DNA of 64,000 nucleotides, from positions 992,001-1,056,000 of the forward strand of contig NZ_CP067101.1 of assembly GCF_016616425.1 (NCBI RefSeq), in the 5' to 3' direction. The notes below the pieces were generated by a model. That model was not told the DNA's origin. It did not search any database and saw only the letters and a program-made list of their open reading frames with translations. This DNA comes from Bradyrhizobium diazoefficiens. Lineage in GTDB: Bacteria > Pseudomonadota > Alphaproteobacteria > Rhizobiales > Xanthobacteraceae. Every line of letters starts with the position of its first letter. The stretch's first letter is position 1. The position numbers were made by a program, and so were the translations under genes. Positions 34,826 through 42,152 of this stretch are shown here, in pieces.

Positions 34826-36583
34826 ATGACCGCCCAGCCGCTGCTCGACATCCAGGATCTTACCGTCGAATTCTCCACCCGCCGCGGCATCGTCAAAGCG
34901 GTGCAGCACGTCGATATCGCCGTCGCCAAAGGCGAGACGCTCGCCATCGTCGGCGAGTCCGGCTCCGGCAAGTCTGTGACGTCCTATGCGGTGATGCGCA
35001 TCCTCGATCGTGCGGGACGGATCGCCGGGGGCTCGGTGATGTTCTCCGGCATCGACGTCAAGGCCGCGACCGAGGATCAGATGCGCGATCTGCGCGGCCG
35101 CGAAGTCTCGATGGTGTTCCAGAACCCGCGCGCTGCCCTGAACCCGATCCGCAAAGTCGGCGACCAGATCGAGGACGTGCTGCGCACCCATGTGCAGCAG
35201 GCGATGGTTTCGGATCGCGGCGAGAAGGCGATCGAGGCGCTGGAGCAGGTCAGGATCGCCCGCCCGCGCGAGCGCTACCACGCCTATCCGTTCGAGCTGT
35301 CCGGGGGCATGTGCCAGCGCGTCGTCATCGCCCTTGCGCTGGCTTGCAATCCGCAGCTCCTGATCGCGGACGAGCCGACCACCGGCCTCGACGTCACCAC
35401 GCAGAAGGCGATCATGGATCTGATCGTCGAGCTGACCAGGCGCCGCGCGATGTCGACCATCCTGATCACCCACGACCTGGGTTTGGCGGCGGCGTATTGC
35501 GACCGCGTCGTGGTGATGGAGAAGGGCCGGGTGGTCGAGACCGCCAAGGCCGCCGACATTTTCGCGAGCCCGCAGCACCCCTACACCAAGAGGCTGATGC
35601 GCGCGACGCCGCGGCTTGGGGTGAGCTTGCGGGACCTTTTGCCGGAAGAAGTCGTCATGGCCGGGCCTGACCCGGCCATCCATTCCGCTTCGCAAGACCC
35701 CTCTCTTTCGATGGCCCCCCGGGTCAAGCCCGGGGGTCACCAGAAGCCTCTCCTCCTGGTCGACAAGCTGGTGAAAGAATATCCCCGCCAGGGTGCCAGC
35801 GCTACGCTCGGAAAGCTGTTCGGCCGCAAGCCCCCCGTCGAGCCTGACGTGTTCCGCGCGGTCGACGGCATCAGCTTTGCGATCGGCCATGGCGAGAGCG
35901 TCGGCCTCGTCGGCGAATCCGGTTGCGGCAAGTCGACGACGTCGATGATGGTGATGCGGCTGCTCGACCAGACCTCGGGCCTGATCCAGTTCGACGGCGA
36001 GGACATCTGCGGCATTGCGCCCGCCGCCTTCGCCCGCCTGCCGCAGCGCAGCCAAATCCAGATGGTGTTCCAGGACCCGACCGACAGCCTCAACCCGCGC
36101 TTCACCGCCGCCCGCGCCATTGCCGACCCCATCATGCAATTGGGAGACCTCAGCGGACGCGACGCGCTGCGCGCCCGCTGCGAGGAGCTCGCCACCATGG
36201 TCGGCCTGCCGCACAACCTGCTCGACCGCTTCCCGCATCAACTGTCCGGCGGCCAGAAGGCCCGCGTCGGCATCGCCCGCGCCATCGCGCTGCATCCCAA
36301 GCTCGTCGTTCTCGACGAGCCGACCGCTGCGCTGGACGTCTCGGTGCAGGCCGTGGTGCTGAACCTCCTTCAGGACCTCAAGGCGCGGCTAGGTATGAGC
36401 TACCTGTTCGTCTCGCATGATTTGAATGTGGTGCGCTTGCTGTGCGATCGTGTCATTGTGATGCGGACGGGGCGGATCGTCGAAGAGGGCTGTTCCGAGC
36501 AGGTCTTGAGCGATCCGCAGGACGACTACACCAAGGAGCTGCTGACGGCGATCCCGCATCCGCCGTTGCGGATACACTCGTGA
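34826..36583 (+). CDS. Fused dual-domain ABC ATPase (DppD-DppF-like) with a repeat-derived linker
   Basis: A 585-residue protein with two ATP-binding domains that power the preceding permeases. Domain 1 (about residues 5-275) has Walker A GESGSGKS, signature LSGGM and Walker B LLIADEPTTGLD. Domain 2 (about 306-585) has GESGCGKS, LSGGQ and LVVLDEPTAALD. The linker, residues about 278-305, begins MAGPDPAIH and is encoded by two palindromic repeats at 35657-35679 and 35716-35736. Both ATPase halves look complete. ATG at 34826 is chosen because it begins the family N-terminus (MTAQPLLDIQDLTVEF). Confidence 0.93.
   Translation: MTAQPLLDIQDLTVEFSTRRGIVKAVQHVDIAVAKGETLAIVGESGSGKSVTSYAVMRILDRAGRIAGGSVMFSGIDVKAATEDQMRDLRGREVSMVFQNPRAALNPIRKVGDQIEDVLRTHVQQAMVSDRGEKAIEALEQVRIARPRERYHAYPFELSGGMCQRVVIALALACNPQLLIADEPTTGLDVTTQKAIMDLIVELTRRRAMSTILITHDLGLAAAYCDRVVVMEKGRVVETAKAADIFASPQHPYTKRLMRATPRLGVSLRDLLPEEVVMAGPDPAIHSASQDPSLSMAPRVKPGGHQKPLLLVDKLVKEYPRQGASATLGKLFGRKPPVEPDVFRAVDGISFAIGHGESVGLVGESGCGKSTTSMMVMRLLDQTSGLIQFDGEDICGIAPAAFARLPQRSQIQMVFQDPTDSLNPRFTAARAIADPIMQLGDLSGRDALRARCEELATMVGLPHNLLDRFPHQLSGGQKARVGIARAIALHPKLVVLDEPTAALDVSVQAVVLNLLQDLKARLGMSYLFVSHDLNVVRLLCDRVIVMRTGRIVEEGCSEQVLSDPQDDYTKELLTAIPHPPLRIHS
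35657..35736. repeat. Palindromic repeat pair inside the ABC ATPase gene
   Basis: Two perfect inverted repeats in frame within coding sequence: arms ATGGCCGGG/CCCGGCCAT (35657-35679, identical arms to 7246-7268) and CCCCCGGG/CCCGGGGG (35716-35736). They encode most of the linker between the two ATPase domains. Confidence 0.85.
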
Positions 36584-36599
36584 TTGTTTGGGAAGCGTG

Positions 36600-36779
36600 A
36601 TGGCCGAGCCGCTGGACGATTATATCGACGCCGTATCGAGAGCGCTGTCGCTGCCGGTCGAGGAGGCCTGGAGGCCTGCGGTGCGCGCCAACCTCGAAGT
36701 CTCGCTGCGGCTTGGCCGCATGGTCGACGAATTCGCGCTGCCGGACGAGACCGAGCCGGCGCCAATCTTCACGGCCTGA
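36600..36779 (+). CDS. AtzG/HpxX-like small subunit (DUF4089)
   Basis: A 59-residue protein, MAEPLDDYIDAVSRALSLPV..., with a GatC-like helical pattern. AtzG-type proteins bind and stabilise the AtzE amidase, and HpxX in purine breakdown is the same family. It is placed 17 bases after the ATPase gene and 7 bases before the AtzE-like gene, as expected for a partner. TTG at 36588 would add four residues; ATG at 36600 is preferred. Confidence 0.82.
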   Translation: MAEPLDDYIDAVSRALSLPVEEAWRPAVRANLEVSLRLGRMVDEFALPDETEPAPIFTA

Positions 36780-36786
36780 CGCTGCC

Positions 36787-38181
36787 ATGACCATCAAGCC
36801 AGAGATGTCCGCCTCCGACATCGCGAATGCGGTCGCGGGCGGCAAGATGTCGGCGCTCGACGCGACGGATGCCGCGCTTGCGCGCATCAAGCAGCACGAC
36901 ACCATCCTCAATTGCTTCACCGACGTCACCGCCGATCGCGCGCGTGCGAAAGCCCGCGCGATCGATGCCGATATTGCCTCGGGCAAGAATGTCGGGCCGC
37001 TCGCCGGCGTGCCGTTCGCGGTGAAGAACCTGTTCGACGTCGCGGGGCTTCCGACGCGCGCCGGCTCGAAGATCAACCGCGACCTCGCGCCCGCCAAGCG
37101 CGATGCGGCGCTGATCGAGCGGATGGAGGCGGCCGGCGCCGTGCTGGTCGGCGCGCTCAATATGGGCGAATACGCCTATGACTTCACCGGCGAGAATGTC
37201 CACGATGGCCCGGCGCGCAATCCGCATGACACCGCGCGGATGACCGGCGGCTCCTCCGGTGGCTCGGGCAGCGCCGTCGGCGGCGCGCTGGTGCCGATTG
37301 CGCTGGGCTCGGACACCAACGGTTCGATCCGCGTGCCGTCCTCGTTCTGCGGCATCTTTGGTCTGAAGCCGACCTATGGCCGGCTGTCGCGGGCGCGCTC
37401 CTTCCCCTTCGTCCCGAGCCTCGATCATCTCGGCCCGTTCGCGCGCTCCGCCGCCGATCTCGCGCTCGCCTATGACGCGATGCAGGGCCCGGACGCCGAC
37501 GACGCCGCCTGCACCGCGCGCGGCCTGGAGCCGACGTTGCCGCTGCTGGCCAATCCGGTCTCGGACCTGCGTATCGCGATCGCCGGCGGGCATTTCCAGA
37601 AGAATTTGTTTCCGGAGGCGGTTGAAGCCGTCGGCCGCGTCGCCAAGGCACTCGGCGCAACGCAAGTCGTGGACGTTCCCGAAGCCTCGCGCGCCCGTGC
37701 CGCGGCTTACGTCATCACGACGACCGAAGGCGCTTCGCTGCATCTTGATCGCCTGCGCAAGCGCCCGAACGATTTCGATCCAGCGGTGCGCGACCGGCTG
37801 ATCGCAGGCGCGATGGTGCCCGCGCCGCTGGTCGACCGCGCCCAAAAATTCCGTCGCTGGTATCGCGCCGAGCTCGCCGAGATCTTCAGATCGGTCGACG
37901 TGCTGCTCGCGCCGGCGACTCCCTGCACCGCGCCGAAGCTCGGCCAGGTGAACTTCACGCTCAACGGCGTCGAGCTGCCGGTCCGCGCCAATATCGGCAT
38001 CCACACCCAGCCGATCTCGTTCATCGGTCTGCCGGTCGTTGCCGTGCCGGTGCCGCTCGAGCCGCTGCCGATCGGGGTGCAGATCATCGCCGCACCCTGG
38101 CGCGAGGACATCGCGCTGCGCGTCGCGCACGCTCTGGAAAAGATGGGCGTGGTGTCGGCGCCCACCCCGAAGGGATTTTAA
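36787..38181 (+). CDS. AtzE/HpxY-like amidase (1-carboxybiuret or related amide hydrolase)
   Basis: A 464-residue amidase-signature enzyme with the Ser-cisSer-Lys triad: Lys80 in VPFAVKNLF, the cis-Ser in GGSSGGS (Ser156/157) and Ser180 in SDTNGSIR. In the cyanurate pathway AtzE with AtzG deaminates 1-carboxybiuret; HpxY is the purine-pathway equivalent. The flanking AtzG and AtzH relatives support this subfamily. The native substrate here is not certain because no cyanuric acid hydrolase gene is in the window. Confidence 0.85.
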   Translation: MTIKPEMSASDIANAVAGGKMSALDATDAALARIKQHDTILNCFTDVTADRARAKARAIDADIASGKNVGPLAGVPFAVKNLFDVAGLPTRAGSKINRDLAPAKRDAALIERMEAAGAVLVGALNMGEYAYDFTGENVHDGPARNPHDTARMTGGSSGGSGSAVGGALVPIALGSDTNGSIRVPSSFCGIFGLKPTYGRLSRARSFPFVPSLDHLGPFARSAADLALAYDAMQGPDADDAACTARGLEPTLPLLANPVSDLRIAIAGGHFQKNLFPEAVEAVGRVAKALGATQVVDVPEASRARAAAYVITTTEGASLHLDRLRKRPNDFDPAVRDRLIAGAMVPAPLVDRAQKFRRWYRAELAEIFRSVDVLLAPATPCTAPKLGQVNFTLNGVELPVRANIGIHTQPISFIGLPVVAVPVPLEPLPIGVQIIAAPWREDIALRVAHALEKMGVVSAPTPKGF

Positions 38182-38193
38182 GAGGAATCCGAG

Positions 38194-38586
38194 ATGGAGA
38201 TCGATCTCCCGGACGTGATCGCGGAAGTCAGAGCCGCGTTCGATCGTTATGAGCAGGCCCTCGTCAGCAACGACGTCGCCATGCTCGGCGAGCTGTTCCG
38301 CAACGATTCCCGCACGCTGCGCTATGGCATTGGCGAGAACCTCTACGGCTACGAGGCGATCTCCGACTTCCGCGCGGCGCGCTCTCCGGTTGGTCTGAAC
38401 CGCCGCACCGCAAAGACAGTCATATCGAGCTATGGCCGCGACACGGCCGTGGCCTCCACTCTGTTCTATCGCGACACGGCGCCCGGCAAGGTCGGCCGGC
38501 AGATGCAGACCTGGATTCGCTTCCCCGAGGGCTGGCGCATCGTCGCCGCCCATGTCAGCGTCATCGACGAGCCGAAAGAGGCGTGA
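38194..38586 (+). CDS. AtzH/HpxZ-like protein (DUF3225)
   Basis: A 130-residue protein of the NTF2/SnoaL-like fold: FDRYEQALVSNDVAMLGELFRNDSRTLRYGIGENLYGYEAISDFRAAR. This family accompanies AtzE/AtzG (AtzH) and HpxXY (HpxZ). AtzH is reported to act on the dicarboxyurea intermediate to give allophanate. It lies 12 bases after the amidase gene. Confidence 0.82.
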   Translation: MEIDLPDVIAEVRAAFDRYEQALVSNDVAMLGELFRNDSRTLRYGIGENLYGYEAISDFRAARSPVGLNRRTAKTVISSYGRDTAVASTLFYRDTAPGKVGRQMQTWIRFPEGWRIVAAHVSVIDEPKEA

Positions 38587-38590
38587 TCGC

Positions 38591-39313
38591 ATGACGCTCG
38601 ACGATCTTCCGCGGGGAACGCCGCCGACCGGGCCGGTGGTGCCGCGCGTCGATCGGGCACAACCCAGCCTGCACAAGGTCACGCGCGCCGAGGAGCTGCG
38701 CCTGCAACTCGCGGACGAGATCGTGCGCGGCGCCCTGGCGCCGGGCGCGCCGCTCGACGAGACCGACATCGCGCGGCGCTTCAACGTCTCGCGCACACCG
38801 GTGCGCGAGGCGCTGCGTCAGCTCGTGGCAAGCGGCCTCGTCGAAGCGCGTGCCCATCGCGGCGCGGTGGTGGCGCAACCCTCGATCGAGCGGCTGACGA
38901 GCATGTTCGAGGCGATGGCCGAGCTCGAGGCGCTGTGCGCAGGGCTCGCCGCCGAGCGCATGGCAGCTAGCGAGCGCCACGGCCTGGAAGCCATCCACGA
39001 GGAGCTGCGGGTGTTGAGCTACACCGGCAATCCCGATCGCTTCCACGAGGTCAACGAGCGATTCCACAACGCGATCTATGCGGGATCGCAGAACGGTTAC
39101 GTTGCCGAGATCACGCTCGCCACCCGCGTTCGCGTGCAGCCGTTCCGTCGCGCCCAGTTCCGCAATCTCGGCCGTCTCGCCAAATCGCAAGCCGAGCACG
39201 ACCGCGTCGTCGTCGCCATCATGCGCGGCGACAGGCAGGGTGCCGCCGCCGCAATGCGCGCGCATATCGAGCTGGTGCGCGGGGAGTATGAGATCTACGC
39301 GGTGTCGGTGTAG
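38591..39313 (+). CDS. GntR-family (FCD) transcriptional regulator
   Basis: A 240-residue repressor-type regulator with an N-terminal winged helix (LRLQLADEIVRGALAPGAPLDETDIARRFNVSRTPVREALRQLVASGLVEARAHRGAVV) and a C-terminal all-helical FCD ligand domain with metal-binding-type His residues (NERFHNAIY, AEHDRVVVAIMRGD, MRAHIELV). It begins 4 bases after the AtzH gene. A palindrome of the class these proteins bind is at 41355-41366, next to the allophanate hydrolase promoter, and a weaker one at 30412. Confidence 0.93.
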   Translation: MTLDDLPRGTPPTGPVVPRVDRAQPSLHKVTRAEELRLQLADEIVRGALAPGAPLDETDIARRFNVSRTPVREALRQLVASGLVEARAHRGAVVAQPSIERLTSMFEAMAELEALCAGLAAERMAASERHGLEAIHEELRVLSYTGNPDRFHEVNERFHNAIYAGSQNGYVAEITLATRVRVQPFRRAQFRNLGRLAKSQAEHDRVVVAIMRGDRQGAAAAMRAHIELVRGEYEIYAVSV

Positions 39314-39329
39314 GCGACGCTGTTGCGAC

Positions 39330-39482
39330 ATACTCGGTGTCGCCCCTGCGAAGGCCGGAACCTATAACCACAGGGACTGGTTGTGGGACGAGTTCGTAAC
39401 TCCGATCCTCGCAAAACTATTGCTGCGGCGTATGGGTCCCGGATCAGCGCTCCGCTTCGCTGCGCTTGTCCGGACGACGGCG
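39330..39482. repeat. Region with two short repeat-like elements
   Basis: The 178-base gap between the GntR and convergent AtzF-like genes holds a GTGTCGCCCCTGCGAAGGC segment and a GGGTCCCGGATCAGCGC ... CTTGTCCGGACGAC segment, the second resembling 44036-44165. No gene is seen. Boundaries are approximate. Confidence 0.45.
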
Positions 39483-39491
39483 TTGTTGAAT

Positions 39492-41300
39492 TCACGACAT
39501 CGCAATTTCCGCCATGTACTTCCGCCAGCCGCCATATGCAGTGATGTCGCGCGCGTCATCCAGCACCTCAGGCTCGACGAGAAATCCCTTGACCGAGCGG
39601 CCATCGGCGAGCCGCACCGTGCCGATCGCCATCGGCGCAGGAATCGCGTCGACGAATCTGCCGAAGGCGGAGGGCGACAGCGACCAGATCTCCAGCTCGA
39701 TGGCGGCGCCCTTGCCGGCTGCAATGCGCAGCATGCCGGGCTTCGGCGGCGTGGTCTTGAGCGCATAGAGCTTGTAGTCCGGCGCGGTTTTGGCCGCCTC
39801 GATCAGGCGTCCGTCCAGCGCTTTCAACTCGCCATTCAGCACCATGCCGGACAGGTGCGCGCCGACCACGGCGATCGGAATTCGGTCGCCGCTGCTCGCC
39901 GGCAGCGGCGGGAGCGGAGCTTGAACCGCGACCTTCGCGCCGAGGCTCAGCTTGGTATCCGCGTGGAAGACGCGGCCGATGCTCGCGAGCAGGGCGTCAT
40001 GTCCCGCAGGGGCGAGCAGCGTGATGCCGAACGGAATGCCGTCGGCGCGCATCGTTGCCGGCAGCGCGAGGCCGCAGAGGTCGAGCAGGTTGACGAAATT
40101 GGTATAGGTGCCGAGGCGGCTGTTGAGCTCGATCGGATTGGCAAGCACCTGCGCAGTCGTATAGGCCGTCGGCGCCGTCGGCAGCACCAGCGCATCGATT
40201 TTGGCGAACGTCCGCCCGGCGATCTTGCGCAGGCCCTGCAGGCGGTAGAGCGCCGAAAAGGTCTCGGCCGCCGTCAGCCGCGCGCCGGCCGCGGTGATCT
40301 CGCGCGTCACGGGATGGATCGCATCAGGCGCTGAGGCGAGCAGATCCTTGATGACGAGATAGCGCTCGGCGACCCACGGGCCCTCATAGAGCAGCCTTGC
40401 CGTCTCGTAGAACGGCTCGAGGTCGAACTCGACCAGCGTGGCGCCAAGCGCGGTCCAGCGCTTCAGCGCCTCCGCGTAAGCGGCTTCCGATCTCTTGTCG
40501 CCGAAGAAGATCAACTGCCCGTTGCGTGGCACGCCAAGGCGCAAATTTGTCGGGAACGGCGCGAGCTCACCGAGCGGCCGGTCGCGCGAGAACGGATCGG
40601 CCGGATCCGGCCCCGCCATCACGGAGAGCGCGAGCGCGGCATCGTCCACCGTCAACGCGAATACCGAGATGCAATCGAGCGTGCGGCAGGCCGGCACGAG
40701 GCCCGCCGTCGAGATCATGCCGAGGCTCGGCTTCAGCCCGACGATGTTGTTGAGCATCGCCGGCACGCGGCCCGAGCCGGCCGTATCCGTGCCGAGCGAC
40801 AAAGGCACGAGGCCGGCGCCGACGGCGGTGGCTGATCCCGAGCTGGAGCCGCCGGGAATGAGATCGTCGCGGATCGAATTCCTGGGGATGCCGTAGGGTG
40901 AGCGCACGCCGACGAGGCCGGTCGCGAACTGGTCGAGATTGGTCTTGCCGATGATGATGGCGCCGGCGGCGCGCAGGCGCTCCACCGCAGTCGAGTCATG
41001 TGCCGGCGTGTAAGAGAAGGCCGGGCAGGCTGCCGTGGTCGGAAAACCGAGTGCGTCGATATTGTCCTTCACCGCGACCGGCACGCCGTAGAGCGGCAAG
41101 TCGGCGGCATCTTTCCGCGCGGCAAGCTTTTCGGCTTCCGCGATCGCATCGGTCTCGTCGCGCAGGCTGATGAACAGGGCGGGATCGTTGTGATCGCGGA
41201 TGCGCTGATAGCTGCGCGCGACCGTCTGCGCCAGCGTCAGCGCGCCCGCGCGATGCGCGGCCACGATCGCGGCGATCGTTTCAGGCGGCTCAGCCCCCAT
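39492..41300 (-). CDS. atzF: Allophanate hydrolase (AtzF-like)
   Basis: A 602-residue enzyme that splits allophanate into ammonia and carbon dioxide. Residues 1 to about 440 form the amidase-signature domain with Lys78 in VPVAVKDN, the cis-Ser in PGGSSSGS (Ser152) and Ser176 in TDTAGSGR. The C-terminal domain (from about 470) shows IPIAVVGAHLSGMVLNGEL and GFLVEPE, the AtzF C-domain. ATG at 41300 is chosen because the sigma-54 element ends 41 bases upstream (41341) and a start further upstream would lie at the transcript start; a longer TTG-started frame (41381) would include the promoter and operator. Confidence 0.9.
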   Translation of the reverse strand: MGAEPPETIAAIVAAHRAGALTLAQTVARSYQRIRDHNDPALFISLRDETDAIAEAEKLAARKDAADLPLYGVPVAVKDNIDALGFPTTAACPAFSYTPAHDSTAVERLRAAGAIIIGKTNLDQFATGLVGVRSPYGIPRNSIRDDLIPGGSSSGSATAVGAGLVPLSLGTDTAGSGRVPAMLNNIVGLKPSLGMISTAGLVPACRTLDCISVFALTVDDAALALSVMAGPDPADPFSRDRPLGELAPFPTNLRLGVPRNGQLIFFGDKRSEAAYAEALKRWTALGATLVEFDLEPFYETARLLYEGPWVAERYLVIKDLLASAPDAIHPVTREITAAGARLTAAETFSALYRLQGLRKIAGRTFAKIDALVLPTAPTAYTTAQVLANPIELNSRLGTYTNFVNLLDLCGLALPATMRADGIPFGITLLAPAGHDALLASIGRVFHADTKLSLGAKVAVQAPLPPLPASSGDRIPIAVVGAHLSGMVLNGELKALDGRLIEAAKTAPDYKLYALKTTPPKPGMLRIAAGKGAAIELEIWSLSPSAFGRFVDAIPAPMAIGTVRLADGRSVKGFLVEPEVLDDARDITAYGGWRKYMAEIAMS

Positions 41301-41340
41301 GGCGACAAAACTCCGGCAATTTGTCTTCATCCGGAGCGAA

Positions 41341-41355
41341 GCAAGCGATGTGCCA
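41341..41355 (-). promoter_or_regulatory. Sigma-54 promoter (-24/-12) of the allophanate hydrolase gene
   Basis: On the minus strand TGGCAC-ATCGC-TTGC followed by T, a full sigma-54 core match, ending 41 bases before the chosen AtzF start. The same spacing is found at 30520-30534 before the transporter operon. The first base of the -24 box is shared with the GntR-type palindrome. Confidence 0.82.
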
Positions 41356-41366
41356 TTGTGTACAAT
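41355..41366. promoter_or_regulatory. GntR-type operator overlapping the sigma-54 -24 box
   Basis: ATTGTGTACAAT has arms ATTGT and ACAAT and fits the pattern bound by FCD-class GntR proteins. It abuts the -24 element, so bound protein would block polymerase. The likely ligand-responsive binder is the GntR encoded at 38591-39313. Confidence 0.6.
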
Positions 41367-41494
41367 GTCAGGAAACGACAAATGCTCCCGATATTATCGT
41401 GCAATCAAGGGCTTGCATGACATTCCGATAAGCGGGTGGGCGGTCGTATCGGCGCCCTGCGACGGGCATCTGCCCAAATGCTGGGCAGCCTGGA

Positions 41495-42019
41495 TCAGGT
41501 GAAGCCAGCGAGGATCCTGAGCAGGTGCGCCCGGTTTTCCTTGCCGATCTTCGCTTCGACGTGCCGCTCGTGCTCGGCCGCGAGCCGCTTGAACTTCGCC
41601 AGCGCGGTCTCGCCCTGCGCGGTGAGATGCAGCGCGTGGGAGCGACGGTCTGCCTTCGACTTGATCCGCTTGACGAGCTTGCGGTGTTCCAGGCTGTCGA
41701 GCAGATGCACGAGCCGGGCGCGCTCGATGCCGAGGCGCTTTGCCACTGCCATCTGCGACAGGCCCGGATTGGCCCCGATCACCGTCAGCACCGAATATTG
41801 CGTCGGCTTGATATCGACTTCGCCGAGCGTCCTGATGAAGTCCTGGAAGATCCAGATCTGGAAGCGCCGCACCGCGTAGCCGGCGTGGCCGACCAGTGCG
41901 TCGAGGCCGATTTCGTCGGCGACATCGCGAGCCGCAGCGCCATTGCCGGCGCGCTTGCGTGGGGAAGGGCGGGCGTCGGACCGAGCTGCACTGGCTGTCA
42001 CGTCAATGTCTCCTGCCAC
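41495..42019 (-). CDS. MarR-family regulator of the feruloyl-CoA synthase gene
   Basis: A 174-residue MarR protein with a charged N-terminal tail and the winged-helix core (DIKPTQYSVLTVIGANPGLSQMAVAKRLGIERARLVHLLDSLEHRKLVKRIKSKADRRSHALHLT). It is divergent from the feruloyl-CoA synthase gene, and a perfect inverted repeat stands between them. CouR and FerC/FerR-type MarR proteins control such genes and release DNA on binding the CoA thioester; the same is inferred here. Confidence 0.9.
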   Translation of the reverse strand: MAGDIDVTASAARSDARPSPRKRAGNGAAARDVADEIGLDALVGHAGYAVRRFQIWIFQDFIRTLGEVDIKPTQYSVLTVIGANPGLSQMAVAKRLGIERARLVHLLDSLEHRKLVKRIKSKADRRSHALHLTAQGETALAKFKRLAAEHERHVEAKIGKENRAHLLRILAGFT

Positions 42020-42052
42020 GCAATCTTAGCGCTTCGGGAAGTCGAGCGAAAG

Positions 42053-42073
42053 ATTGTTGTTGACCACAACAAT
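42053..42073. promoter_or_regulatory. MarR operator, perfect inverted repeat
   Basis: ATTGTTGT and ACAACAAT arms of 8 bases separated by 5, located between the divergent MarR (start 42019) and feruloyl-CoA synthase (start 42153) genes. Size and position fit a MarR dimer site. Confidence 0.7.
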
Positions 42074-42152
42074 TGCGATGCCCAACATTATGACCAAGAC
42101 GGCCCGGAACGAGGCTGCGGCCGATCCCGTATCCGGGCGGAGGAGGAAGCAA

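Noticed and set aside
34622..36295. 557-residue minus-strand open frame
   Set aside because: Shadow of the fused ATPase gene and includes repeat sequence.
36769..38796. 675-residue minus-strand open frame
   Set aside because: Shadow of the AtzE-AtzH-GntR genes; low-complexity Arg-rich text.
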